Source: Fidelibacterota bacterium
GTDB lineage: Bacteria > Fidelibacterota > Marinisomatia > SCGC-AAA003-L08 > TS1B11
Direction: 5' to 3'
Length of the DNA stretch: 64,000 nucleotides
Assembly: GCA_020354025.1 (NCBI GenBank)
Contig: CP070638.1
Span: forward strand, 3,254,598 to 3,318,597
A model generated the notes under the pieces. That model ran no database searches and was not told the origin of the DNA. It saw only the letters and a list, made by a program, of their open reading frames with translations. Both the position numbers and the translations under genes were made by a program. How positions within the stretch are numbered: position 1 is the stretch's first letter; the number at the start of each line of letters is the position of its first letter. Shown here one piece after another: positions 8,678-17,473 of this stretch.

Positions 8678-10402
8678 ATGTCCAAGAATAAACCCTCCAT
8701 CATGAAATCCATATTCCAGGGCGAGATTCTTGAAGATCTGGCTTTTCCCTATCCCAATATTGACGAGGATGAGGCTGACATGGTCAAAATCATCACTGAC
8801 AACTTCCTTAAGTGGGCTGGTGAGAATTACGATCCGTTTGAGGCCGACGAGCAAGCGGCTTACCCTGAAGGTACCCTGGAGGCCTTGGCGGAGATGGGTG
8901 TCTTTGGTCTTAATGTCCCCGAGAGCTACGGTGGCCTAGGCCTGTCCCAGACTGCCTTCGCCCGGGTTTACGAGGCTATTTCTTCCATTGACGGTTCTCT
9001 CCCGACGATGGTAGGCGGCCACAGCTCAATCGGAGTCAAGGGGCTTCTGCTATACGGTACCGATGAGCAGAAGCGGAAGTACCTCCCCGACCTGGCGAGC
9101 GGCAAGAAGCTGGCAGCCTTCGCTATAACCGAGCCGGGTGCCGGCAGCGATGCCGCCGCTATCCAGACCAGGGCTGTACGCCAGTCTGATGGCACCTGGG
9201 TTCTCAACGGGCAGAAGCAGTGGATCACCAATGGGGGCATTGCCGACTTCTTTACTATCTTCGCCAAGATGGAAGTGGAGGTAAACGGCAAGAAAGAGGA
9301 TAAGATCTCCGCTTTCATCGTGGACTGGGGCCTGGAGGGTTTCAGCCGGGGGGGCGAGGAGCACAAGATGGGTATCAGGGCCTCCAGTACGGTGCCCCTT
9401 TTCTTCGATAATCTGGTTCTGCCAGCCGACAGCCTCCTGGGTGATGAGGGTAGCGGCTTCAAGCTGGCTATGGAGGTACTTAATAGCGGCCGCCTGGGGC
9501 TGGCTGCCGGCATAGTTGGGGGCGTGAAGACGATCATTAGAGAAGCCTCGAAGCACGCCAGGGAACGCCAACAATTTGGCCGTCCCATAGCCGAGTTCGA
9601 GGTCATCCAGGGAAAAATTGCCCGAATGACTGTTGATACTTACGTAGCCGAAAGCATGGTTTACCTCACCACCAGCCTCGCAGACCGGGGCGATGTTGAC
9701 TATTCGCTGGAATCTGCTATTTGCAAGGTATTCGCCAGCGAGCGGGTCTGGGAGGCGGTCAACGAGGGGCTGCAGGTCATGGGTGGTCTAGGGTATATGA
9801 AAGAATATCCCTTCGAACGAGGACTACGGGACGCCCGCATCAATCTCATATTTGAGGGGACCAACGAGATTCTCCGCCTGTTTATTGCACTGACAGGTAT
9901 AAAGGCCCCCGGGGCATACCTTGAACAGCTAGGTAAGGCCCTCCGCGATCCAATTAAAGGATTCGGATTCCTGGCGGATTACGCCTTTACTCGTGCACGG
10001 GAAGCGGTTTCCAGCCACCATCTGGCGATGGTCCATCCCGCTCTCAAGAAGTGGGCTGACCACTTTACCCACTCCGTGGTGCGTTTTCACCTGGTATTGA
10101 ATTCGGCTATTATGAAATTCGGGAAGCGGGTAATAGACCGGCAGCTCATGCTAAAGCGGTTCGCCGATACCGCTATTGATTTATTCGGGATGCTGGCGGT
10201 CCTGTCCCGGGTAACCAGCCGGATTGAGGCGGTGGGCGAAGAAATGACCCGCTCGGAGATAGACATTACCTGCATTTATTGCGAGGAGGCCTGGCGCAGG
10301 ATTCGTCGTAATCTGCATGGGATCCGGCGTAATCAGGATCATTCCGTGCGACAGCTCGCGACGCACATCTCCGACCATCGATATTACAATTTCCCTCTGT
10401 AA
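8678..10402 (+). CDS. Acyl-CoA dehydrogenase, VLCAD/ACAD9-like long form
   Basis: FAD-dependent first step of fatty-acid beta-oxidation, passing electrons to ETF. At 574 residues it is longer than the usual 380-400. The extra C-terminal part (about 400-574, helical and rich in Arg and Lys) resembles the membrane-associated extension of very-long-chain enzymes. Seen: the FAD/substrate signature AFAITEPGAGSDAAAIQT, QKQWITNGGIADFFTIFAK, GRPIAEFEVIQGKIA, VMGGLGYMKEYPFERGLRDA and the FEGTNEILR region that holds the catalytic Glu. An AGGAG lies 12 bases before the ATG. The ETF genes and EMO-type oxidoreductase a few genes away complete the electron route. Confidence 0.93.
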   Translation: MSKNKPSIMKSIFQGEILEDLAFPYPNIDEDEADMVKIITDNFLKWAGENYDPFEADEQAAYPEGTLEALAEMGVFGLNVPESYGGLGLSQTAFARVYEAISSIDGSLPTMVGGHSSIGVKGLLLYGTDEQKRKYLPDLASGKKLAAFAITEPGAGSDAAAIQTRAVRQSDGTWVLNGQKQWITNGGIADFFTIFAKMEVEVNGKKEDKISAFIVDWGLEGFSRGGEEHKMGIRASSTVPLFFDNLVLPADSLLGDEGSGFKLAMEVLNSGRLGLAAGIVGGVKTIIREASKHARERQQFGRPIAEFEVIQGKIARMTVDTYVAESMVYLTTSLADRGDVDYSLESAICKVFASERVWEAVNEGLQVMGGLGYMKEYPFERGLRDARINLIFEGTNEILRLFIALTGIKAPGAYLEQLGKALRDPIKGFGFLADYAFTRAREAVSSHHLAMVHPALKKWADHFTHSVVRFHLVLNSAIMKFGKRVIDRQLMLKRFADTAIDLFGMLAVLSRVTSRIEAVGEEMTRSEIDITCIYCEEAWRRIRRNLHGIRRNQDHSVRQLATHISDHRYYNFPL

Positions 10403-10499
10403 TTGCCGGATATCTCCGACGAGAAAATGAGGCTGAAAAAGGGCTTGATGGCTTCGAGTCGTTCACTTACATTCAGCCGCATTTTAGAGAGGGTTTTTC

Positions 10500-10898
10500 A
10501 TGAAAATCGAGGGCATTGTCTGCCCTGTATGTAACGAACCACTTGATGAGCAGGAACTGACCAAGTCCCTTGTGTGCCCCCACTGCCGCACTAACCTCAA
10601 GGATCGCAAGTATTTGGACTTTGTAGAGTTTCTCATGGCACAGGGTATCGTTACTGATATGGACTTCTTCGACCAATCACTTTATGGCAATGATGTGGTG
10701 TATGAACCGGATATCGAGGAACTGGATGAGACAGATCCTAATGAGTTTGAGCGCATCGATAAGCAGATACAGAATCTGGACGAAGAGATTGAACTAAATG
10801 AGGTCACCACCGACGAAGAGGAATTCCGTCAATGGGAGGGTATTGAAGAAGACTGGGAAGAGTTTAACCGGCGGCAGGAGCTGAGCAGGAACGATTAA
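10500..10898 (+). CDS. Small zinc-ribbon protein with acidic tail
   Basis: A 132-residue protein I do not recognise by name. Residues 8-32 form a zinc ribbon (CPVCNEPL, then CPHCRTNL). From about residue 65 to the end it is strongly acidic and Trp-containing (DEETDP-like and WEGIEEDWEEF stretches) and predicted helical. A GAGGG lies just before the ATG. It is followed after 33 bases by a DUF3467 protein, and both lie between the acyl-CoA dehydrogenase and the ETF cluster. A role in RNA polymerase or ribosome binding would be a guess; no function is assigned. Confidence 0.75.
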   Translation: MKIEGIVCPVCNEPLDEQELTKSLVCPHCRTNLKDRKYLDFVEFLMAQGIVTDMDFFDQSLYGNDVVYEPDIEELDETDPNEFERIDKQIQNLDEEIELNEVTTDEEEFRQWEGIEEDWEEFNRRQELSRND

Positions 10899-10931
10899 CC
10901 GAATCCCTATTGATAGAAAAAGGAACGGAAT

Positions 10932-11258
10932 ATGGATTCAAAGAAAGAATTGAATGAGAAACAGATTCAGGTCGAACTGGATGAACGAGTAGGCACGGGG
11001 GAGTATTCCAATCTCGCTATTGTCACTCACTCGCCGGCAGAGTTTATCCTCGACTTCACCCAGGTGATGCCAGGCATGCCAAAGGCCAGGGTACGAGCCC
11101 GTATTATAATGGCACCTCTGCACGCAAAATCTTTCGCGATGGCCTTGAACGAGAACATTAAGAAATACGAAGCTCGCTTTGGAGATATCCAGGTATCTCA
11201 GGACGACTGGGCCCGGGAATTCGGTTTCAAGCTTCCTCCCGATACTGCCCCTAACTGA
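10932..11258 (+). CDS. DUF3467 family protein
   Basis: The 108-residue protein has the family pattern: YSNLAIVTHSPAEFILDFTQVMPG followed by a conserved R-x-R-I-I-M-x-P-x-H-A-K-x-F segment and an amphipathic helix (LNENIKKYEARFG). Biochemical function of DUF3467 is unknown to me. AAGGA lies before the ATG. Likely co-transcribed with the zinc-ribbon gene. Confidence 0.88.
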   Translation: MDSKKELNEKQIQVELDERVGTGEYSNLAIVTHSPAEFILDFTQVMPGMPKARVRARIIMAPLHAKSFAMALNENIKKYEARFGDIQVSQDDWAREFGFKLPPDTAPN

Positions 11259-11311
11259 ACTACTTACCAGACAGCAAACGGGACTGTTGTCAATCATATA
11301 ATAGTGACTTT

Positions 11312-11333
11312 GTTCAGGCCGGCAGTCCTGAAC
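11312..11333. terminator. Hairpin between convergent genes
   Basis: GTTCAGG and CCTGAAC pair perfectly (seven base pairs, eight-base loop) between the DUF3467 gene and the small membrane protein gene, which converge here. No U-tract of note, so termination is inferred from position only. Confidence 0.35.
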
Positions 11334-11346
11334 GATATCCTCCGGA

Positions 11347-11463
11347 CTAGCGCTTCCTTTTGAGCCAGCGAAAGTATGTCAGAATAATAATGACAATCCC
11401 CAGCATCATTGGGAGTGTCACATTTATTAGATGCTCGCCAAGATATCTGAATGCATCGCCCAT
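11347..11463 (-). CDS. 38-residue single-span membrane protein, downstream of EMO-type oxidoreductase
   Basis: A short gene outside normal ORF length limits. It begins 15 bases after the stop of the membrane Fe-S oxidoreductase, with GAAAGG eight bases before the ATG. The product has a polar N-terminus (MGDAFRYLGEHLIN), one hydrophobic span of about 15 residues (LPMMLGIVIIILTYF) and a basic end (RWLKRKR), the layout of a small accessory subunit anchored with the positive end in the cytoplasm. I infer that it accompanies the membrane oxidoreductase, as small subunits do in respiratory complexes; no homologue is known to me. Confidence 0.65.
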   Translation of the reverse strand: MGDAFRYLGEHLINVTLPMMLGIVIIILTYFRWLKRKR

Positions 11464-11478
11464 AGCTATTACCTTTCG

Positions 11479-13551
11479 TTACTCGCCGTAGACCCTGGCC
11501 GGTTCTTCCCGCTTCCCTAAGCCTGGTATGGCTGGGGCAAGGTTCTCCACTACCAGTTCGGCAATATCCTTCGCCTGAACGCTCTCCTCCTTATCCCGGA
11601 CCTTTCGGGCGTCGTCCAGCATGATCATGCAGAAAGCGCAGGCGGTAACTATTGTATCGGCACCTACCTCCACGGCCTGGTCGAAACGGTTGAAGTTGAT
11701 CCGCTCCCCCTGGTTGATCTCATACCACATGTTACCTCCGCCAGCGCCACAACAAAAGCTCTGCGCATGACTCCTGGCCATTTCCACCAGTTCTCCCTTC
11801 CAGCTGAGAGTTTGGGCAATTACCTCCCGGGGTGATTGGTAAATACCGTTGTGTCGCCCTAGGTAGCAGGCATCGTGGTAGGTTACTCGGCCTGTGACTT
11901 CACCGTCCATTTTGAGTCGGCCCTGTCTGATAAGCTCCTGGATGTATTCCGAGTGATGGACCACGTTCCAGGCCGGACCCAGCTGGCGGTAATCCTGCCC
12001 TAGCGTTTGGTAGCAATGGGGACAGGTCGTGACAATCCGATTGTAACTATATTTAGATAGTTTTTCGATGTTTTGTCCGGCGATGGTTTCGAAGAGGTAT
12101 TCATCGCCCATTCTCCGCACCGGGTCGCCAGTGCAGTTTTCCTCTTTGCCCAAGATTGCATAGTCCACTTCCGCGGCCTGGAAGATAGCCACCATAGCCC
12201 GGGCGATCGCTTGGTTGCGAGGATCATAGGCCCCGGCACAGCCCACCCAGTAGAGTACATCCGCTTCCTGCTTATCGGCCATCAAGGGCACCTCGAGACC
12301 GATATCTTCAGCCCACTTGAGCCGGTTCTCCCGGGGGAAGCCCCACGGATTGCCCTGCTGGGCTGTTTTTTCAAGGTAAGCGGCGGCATCCTCAGGCGGC
12401 TTCCCTTCAGACAGGATCAGGAAACGACGCATGTCCACAATGGCGGTTATGTGGTCAACGAGTACGGGGCACTCCTGCATGCACGCACGGCAGGTAGTGC
12501 ATGACCACAGATTCTCCGGGCTGATGAGCTCTCCGACAAGTACCATCGAGGCCGGATCGTCCATGGCTGGAGCGTAGAGGTTGTGCCTTATGGCCTGGAT
12601 GATCTTCATGGGCGAGAGTGGCTTGCCGGTGGCGTAGGCCGGGCAGACAGAAGAGCAGCGAGCGCACTCGGTACAGGCCTCGACGTCCAGCAACTGCTTC
12701 CAGGTGAAATCCTCTACCTTGCCAGCGCCTAACACCAGCCCCTCCAGGTCTACATCCGGATCCTCCATAAGGGCAAAGATGTTCATGGGACGCAGGGTTC
12801 CTCGCTCGGATGTATTGGTAAGAGCCACGTTCACGATGCCAGTCAGGATATGGAACAGCTTGGTTCGGGGGAGCAGGGCGATGAGCGCCAAGGCCAGGAT
12901 GGCGTGACTCCACCAAAGCCCAGGTTGCAGCGATTGCCAGAGGTCCGAAGGCAGCACGAGCGTGAGGGGATAGGCGATAAAAGAAGCACCGGCTGTGGCG
13001 GGTTGTTCGATAGCCAGCCGGGCCGATTCGGCCAGGAAACCGCCTACAGCCAGCAACAGCAGGAAGATGAGGACACCCGTGTCGCCAAATAGATTGTCCC
13101 TTCCGGCCAGGGCATCCTGCGGGAGGGGTTCGGGTTTTATGCTTGAATGTCGGCGTATCAGTGCAAGCACGGTGCCCAGGATTAGCAGCAGGCCACCTAT
13201 CTCGTTCAGGGCAGCAAACCAGGGAGTGTCTTTGCCGGGCAGGATATTCAGGAAGAGACCACGCGCAGCCAGGAAGTCCACGGTAGTGGCGAATAAGAGC
13301 GTGATAAAACCCCACGCCAGACACAGGTGCATAATGGTGGCATAGCCGAACTGGCGGGAGGAGACCTTCAGATGGAGTACGCCGAAGTAGAGCGTATTGC
13401 GGATCACCTCCCAAGGCCGGAGAGACCTGACCTCCGGACGGCCGATCCGAGCGGTGAAAAGCCGCTTGAGATTATATAGGAAGCAACACAGAGCGATGCC
13501 TGCAAAGATATAGAAGATGGTTGGAACGTGAGCTGCCGTATCGTTTTCCAT
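11479..13551 (-). CDS. Membrane Fe-S oxidoreductase, ETF:menaquinone oxidoreductase type (EtfD/EMO-like)
   Basis: 690 residues. The N-terminal 250 form five to six transmembrane spans of the NarI-like b-type cytochrome family (His residues lie in the spans). A ferredoxin-like region follows with two 4Fe-4S motifs (CTECARCSSVCPA and CTTCRACMQECP, about 290-370), then two CCG domains of the HdrB/GlpC type (ENCTGDPVRR..., TCPHCYQTLGQDY, CYLGRHNGIY, SFCCGAGGGNMW). This architecture is that of the EMO proteins that pass ETF electrons to menaquinone. Its position directly after etfB-etfA on the same strand supports that role here. Confidence 0.9.
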   Translation of the reverse strand: MENDTAAHVPTIFYIFAGIALCCFLYNLKRLFTARIGRPEVRSLRPWEVIRNTLYFGVLHLKVSSRQFGYATIMHLCLAWGFITLLFATTVDFLAARGLFLNILPGKDTPWFAALNEIGGLLLILGTVLALIRRHSSIKPEPLPQDALAGRDNLFGDTGVLIFLLLLAVGGFLAESARLAIEQPATAGASFIAYPLTLVLPSDLWQSLQPGLWWSHAILALALIALLPRTKLFHILTGIVNVALTNTSERGTLRPMNIFALMEDPDVDLEGLVLGAGKVEDFTWKQLLDVEACTECARCSSVCPAYATGKPLSPMKIIQAIRHNLYAPAMDDPASMVLVGELISPENLWSCTTCRACMQECPVLVDHITAIVDMRRFLILSEGKPPEDAAAYLEKTAQQGNPWGFPRENRLKWAEDIGLEVPLMADKQEADVLYWVGCAGAYDPRNQAIARAMVAIFQAAEVDYAILGKEENCTGDPVRRMGDEYLFETIAGQNIEKLSKYSYNRIVTTCPHCYQTLGQDYRQLGPAWNVVHHSEYIQELIRQGRLKMDGEVTGRVTYHDACYLGRHNGIYQSPREVIAQTLSWKGELVEMARSHAQSFCCGAGGGNMWYEINQGERINFNRFDQAVEVGADTIVTACAFCMIMLDDARKVRDKEESVQAKDIAELVVENLAPAIPGLGKREEPARVYGE

Positions 13552-13609
13552 GATATTTCTTGGCTTCTTATCGGCCCACTTGAGGCTGGTCTCTGAACAG
13601 GTCTTGCGG

Positions 13610-14581
13610 CTACTTCTCCTGTCGTTCTTTCAATACTGTTGTGAGGCGTGGGACGATCTCAAGCAGATCAGCGACGATACCATAGTCTGCGATCTCGAAG
13701 ATGGGGGCGTTGGGGTCCTTGTTGATGGCCACGATACAGTTGGAGTTTTTCATGCCCACCTGGTGTTGGATGGCGCCGGAGAGACCTACACCCAGGTAGA
13801 GTTTAGGCGAGACGGTCTGGCCCGATGACCCTACCTGGTGGTCGTGGGGCAGCCAGCCGTAATCTATTATCGGGCGGGAGGAGCCCAGTCCCGCCTCCAG
13901 GGTGTCGGCCAGTTCCCGGGCCAACGCCAGGTTCTCTTCCTCACCAATGCCCCTACCAACCGCAACGATACGCTCGGCACGGTCCAGGTCCACAATGCTC
14001 TTGGCATCCTGGAATCGTTCACCGGGGTACACCCGGGACGGGACCTGGGAAAGATCAATGTCCAAGGTACGGACAGAGGGTGAGCCCGAGCCCAGATCGT
14101 CGGATCGAAAAGCTCCCGATTGGAAAGAGACGATAACCAGACCCGGTGTGGTTGTCACATCAGTACTGATTTTACCCTGGAAGATCTGGCGTACCCAGAA
14201 TAGCTCGCCGTTGTGATGATAGCCCACACAGTCGCTGATCAGGGGCCGTTCCCTCCGTCTGGCCAAGCGCGGCAGCCAATCCCTAGCCTGGTAAGTATGC
14301 CCTGCAATAAGCAGGGCTGGTGATTCCGTTGAAAGAATCTCGTCCATTGCCGCCACGTAATATTCGGGGCTATAAACGGTCAGTTCCGGAGCCGGCACCA
14401 GCAGCACTTCATCCAGCCGGATATCGGCAAGTTCGTCCGGGAGGGTCTCCAGACCGAAGACTATCCCCGCCAGAGAATGATCGAGTAAAGCCGCCAGTTC
14501 CTGGGCACCTTTCAAGGCTTCCAAGGAGACGCGTGATACAATACCGTCCTGCTGTTGAATGAATATAAGCAGCTGGCCCAT
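13610..14581 (-). CDS. etfA: Electron transfer flavoprotein alpha subunit
   Basis: Alpha subunit of the FAD-containing ETF heterodimer that collects electrons from acyl-CoA dehydrogenases. The 323 residues carry the C-terminal FAD signature: [16 protein letters not shown], then [21 protein letters not shown] (the key residues of that stretch lie at about 283-303). It begins three bases after the etfB stop. The [22 protein letters not shown] segment is also typical. There is nothing truncated. Confidence 0.96.
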   Translation of the reverse strand: MGQLLIFIQQQDGIVSRVSLEALKGAQELAALLDHSLAGIVFGLETLPDELADIRLDEVLLVPAPELTVYSPEYYVAAMDEILSTESPALLIAGHTYQARDWLPRLARRRERPLISDCVGYHHNGELFWVRQIFQGKISTDVTTTPGLVIVSFQSGAFRSDDLGSGSPSVRTLDIDLSQVPSRVYPGERFQDAKSIVDLDRAERIVAVGRGIGEEENLALARELADTLEAGLGSSRPIIDYGWLPHDHQVGSSGQTVSPKLYLGVGLSGAIQHQVGMKNSNCIVAINKDPNAPIFEIADYGIVADLLEIVPRLTTVLKERQEK

Positions 14582-14584
14582 CGT

Positions 14585-15364
14585 CTAGAGGACTTTCGCT
14601 TCGTTGGTCAGTTTTTCCACAAGCTGGGCCACTATTTCATCAGGAGCCCCTTCCAGGAATGCCGTATCCTTGATCTTTGGAGGTACATACAGGCGCACGA
14701 GAACCTGATCGGGGGTAAGATCGCTGGTATTCAATCCGAGGTCAGCGGCGGTGAGATCTCTGATCTCCTTTTTCTTCATGGCCATAATACCCCGCAGAGA
14801 TGCATAGCGGGGTTTGTTAATCCCCGATTGAATAGTGAGCAGGGCGGGAAGATCCATCTCGATATGCTGGAACCACCCGCCCTCCTGCTCCTGTTTTACC
14901 TTCACCCGCCTACCCAGCATCTCGGTTCCCACCACCAGGGTAGCGTGTGGCAAATCCAGCTCTTCCGCCAGAATGGGTCCGAGTTGGGCGTTGCCGATAT
15001 CGTCGGTTTGCAAGCCCAACAGGATCAAGTCGAATTGTTCATCCTTCAAGGCTGCGGCGAACGCTCTGGCCATACCCTGACTGTCCAGCCGGTCGAAGCT
15101 ATCATCCCGCAAGAAAATGGCCCGATCAGCTCCTTTTGCCAGGGCATCCTTGAGTACCTGGCCCGCTCGCTCAGGTCCCAGGGTACACACCACTACTTCA
15201 CCCCCTTGCGATTCCTTCAGGAGCAATCCTTCCTCAAGAGCGTAACTATCGCTTTCATTTGTTATGAAGACCAGGTTTTCCTCGTCAATCCAGGTCTCAT
15301 CCTTACTGATTTTCAGAACCGATTCCTGATGCGGTACTTGTCTAACTATTACAGATATTTTCAT
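14585..15364 (-). CDS. etfB: Electron transfer flavoprotein beta subunit
   Basis: Beta subunit of ETF, 259 residues, with AMP-binding fold. Seen: VRQVPHQ at the N-terminus, the DSYALEEGLLLKE segment, a Gly/Ala-rich ALAKGADRAIFL, and LILLGLQTDDIGNAQLGPILAE, where the usual family motif is G-x-Q-a-x-D-x-d-x-g-Q. GGAAGG precedes the ATG. First gene of an etfB-etfA-EMO-small membrane protein operon. Confidence 0.95.
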   Translation of the reverse strand: MKISVIVRQVPHQESVLKISKDETWIDEENLVFITNESDSYALEEGLLLKESQGGEVVVCTLGPERAGQVLKDALAKGADRAIFLRDDSFDRLDSQGMARAFAAALKDEQFDLILLGLQTDDIGNAQLGPILAEELDLPHATLVVGTEMLGRRVKVKQEQEGGWFQHIEMDLPALLTIQSGINKPRYASLRGIMAMKKKEIRDLTAADLGLNTSDLTPDQVLVRLYVPPKIKDTAFLEGAPDEIVAQLVEKLTNEAKVL

Positions 15365-15493
15365 ACTACGCCTTCCAGAGCAGGCAGGGCTCTTCGGCTT
15401 TAGTTGAAGCTAGGGAAAAACCAACGTGGGATTGGGTATGACTTCCTGACATGAATATCGGTTTCGGCTGGATCAGAGCGGGACTGATTCCGA

Positions 15494-15928
15494 TCAGACA
15501 TACAGGAAAGGGCTTTCCTGAACTTCAACTTTGATGGAATTTCCCGATGCAGTCAGGCCGAGGTAATAAAACTCCGCCTGGTCCAGCTTGATATTCATAC
15601 TGGATATGCATGCCTGACGATCTCCATCGGTCGGCACCCAGCGGATCAGCAGCTGATGGGTGCCTAGGGGCACATCAAGGCGAAAAACGGCCAAGGGTCC
15701 CGAAAATGGGACAAGGGAATCCAGGCGAGTCTGGAAACGGACTTTGCCATTGAGCTCTATCGATACCCAGTGCCCCTCAAAACCCTCCTGGAGATGGATC
15801 TCAGCGGCCACCAGGTCTTCCTGGTTATCCGGATCGTCTCCTGGTGAGTCCGCATCGAGCGCATTGCTGCATCCGGCCAGCAGTACCCCTAACAGCAGGA
15901 CCGCGGCTGGTAGTTTGATGTTGGCCAT
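15494..15928 (-). CDS. Predicted lipoprotein, unknown function
   Basis: 144 residues from the chosen ATG at 15926-15928, which has AGGAGG nine bases upstream. Upstream in-frame ATGs lack a ribosome site and would bury the signal peptide. The product begins MANIKLPAAVLLLGVLLAGC, a lipoprotein signal with Cys20 at the cleavage point, followed by an acidic linker and a beta-rich domain (VRFQTRLDSLVPF, GTHQLLIRWVP, FYYLGLTASG) that suggests an Ig- or jelly-roll-like fold. No family recognised. Divergent from the M16-like pair. Confidence 0.75.
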   Translation of the reverse strand: MANIKLPAAVLLLGVLLAGCSNALDADSPGDDPDNQEDLVAAEIHLQEGFEGHWVSIELNGKVRFQTRLDSLVPFSGPLAVFRLDVPLGTHQLLIRWVPTDGDRQACISSMNIKLDQAEFYYLGLTASGNSIKVEVQESPFLYV

Positions 15929-16120
15929 GGGAGTTATCCTCCTGTGAAAATGGCCTGAAAGCATAGTTCTTGACCTGTGGGTATGCTCCACACATGGAAC
16001 TTAGAATGCCCTCCCATAAAATACAAGGTCTACACCCCTGAATTATTTGCCTGGGGGCCGGAAAAGAGCCGTATTTCTCAATCTATATGTGTAAAATTAC
16101 ACCTGAACGAAAGGGAGATT

Positions 16121-17473
16121 ATGAAGGTTCATTCAAGGTTGTTACCTTTTTTAATACTGGCTGCGGTTACCTTCACTCTGGCGGGTGATGCACTCTCCAC
16201 CAAAGTCCTTGACAACGGATTGCAGGTAATTGTAGTCGAAAACCATACCGTACCCTTGGTAACCATTGAAGTTGTTCTCAGAAATGGATCTTTCACAGAG
16301 ACACCGGAAAAGGATGGATTGACGAATCTTCATGCACATATGTTCTTTAAGGCGAACAAGACATTTCCGACCCGGGAAGCCTGCCTGGAGCGTACCCGGG
16401 AGTTGGGCATAGTCTCAGGGATACGGTCTGGAGAGGAATGGGAGGCTTTCTATCTCACTCTGCCAGTCGATTCCTTGAAACAAGGGCTGGATTTTATGAG
16501 CGAGTCGATCCAAAATCCCATTTTCAGCAACGAAGCTTTAGGGCGTGAAAAACAGGTGATTCTCAATGAGATAGACCGGGAGGCCGCCAATCCTTCTTAT
16601 CACCGGTCCAACGCGGTACGAGCAAAGCTGTGGGGGCAGAACGTCAGTCGAAAGAACTACCTGGGCAATCGCAGTGTTATCCGTTCTGCTTCGCTGGAGC
16701 AGGTACGCCTCATCCAGAAACACTACGTAATTCCCAACAACGCGTCCTTGTTGGTTTCCGGAGATGTAAGGCCGCGTGAGGTATTCAGTCTGGCTGAGGA
16801 TCTATTCGGTTCCTGGGAAGCGGGCCCCGATCCATCCAGAGCCAGCCCGGTACCCCCATATATGCCTCTCGAGGCCAGTCTTGACACAGTAGTGGTTCAA
16901 CCGATCAACAACGCTCAGATCGTCATGGCATGGCACGGACCCAGCGTGATGGCGGACGTGAAAGGCACCTTCGCCGCAGACGTATTTTCCTTCATACTCA
17001 ACCAGAGGACATCCGTGCTACAGAAAAACCTGATGGACTCGGGTATCGCACTAGAAGTGGAGGTTTATTACCTAACTCAGAAACATATCGGTCCTATTTT
17101 TATCACTGTAACCTGCCGTCCACAGAAATTCTGGGAGGCCTACCAGGCACTGCAGGATGAAATAGAGAAATTTGATGATACCGATTACTTTACCGATGAG
17201 CAGCTCACAAACGCGAAGACCCTGCTGGAGGTGGCCGAGGTCTTCAAGGGGGATAAGGCCTCGGCGCTCGTTCGGGAGGTTGCTTTCTGGTGGGCCGTGG
17301 CCGGGCTGGATTATTACCGTGACTATCTGGATAACCTACGTGCCGTGAGTCGCGATGACATCCTTGACTACGTTCGCCGATATATTATAGGTCAACCGCA
17401 TGTGGTCGCCGCGATGATGAACAGACAGACCCGGCAGCAACTCCAGGTGCTGGAAGGGAGGCTGGCGAAATGA
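16121..17473 (+). CDS. Secreted M16 (insulinase-like) protein with degenerate zinc site
   Basis: The 450 residues from ATG 16121 (AAGGGAG upstream) start with a signal peptide (LLPFLILAAVTFTLAGDA) and then the M16 N-terminal domain (LDNGLQVIVVENHTVPLV). At the place of the HxxEH zinc motif the sequence reads NLHAH (about residues 69-73). The first His is Asn and the catalytic Glu is Ala, so peptidase activity by the usual mechanism is unlikely. The rest of the domain (EALGREKQVILNEI, the YVIPNNASLLVSGDV segment) is well kept. It overlaps the next M16 gene by four bases. Likely periplasmic. Confidence 0.88.
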   Translation: MKVHSRLLPFLILAAVTFTLAGDALSTKVLDNGLQVIVVENHTVPLVTIEVVLRNGSFTETPEKDGLTNLHAHMFFKANKTFPTREACLERTRELGIVSGIRSGEEWEAFYLTLPVDSLKQGLDFMSESIQNPIFSNEALGREKQVILNEIDREAANPSYHRSNAVRAKLWGQNVSRKNYLGNRSVIRSASLEQVRLIQKHYVIPNNASLLVSGDVRPREVFSLAEDLFGSWEAGPDPSRASPVPPYMPLEASLDTVVVQPINNAQIVMAWHGPSVMADVKGTFAADVFSFILNQRTSVLQKNLMDSGIALEVEVYYLTQKHIGPIFITVTCRPQKFWEAYQALQDEIEKFDDTDYFTDEQLTNAKTLLEVAEVFKGDKASALVREVAFWWAVAGLDYYRDYLDNLRAVSRDDILDYVRRYIIGQPHVVAAMMNRQTRQQLQVLEGRLAK

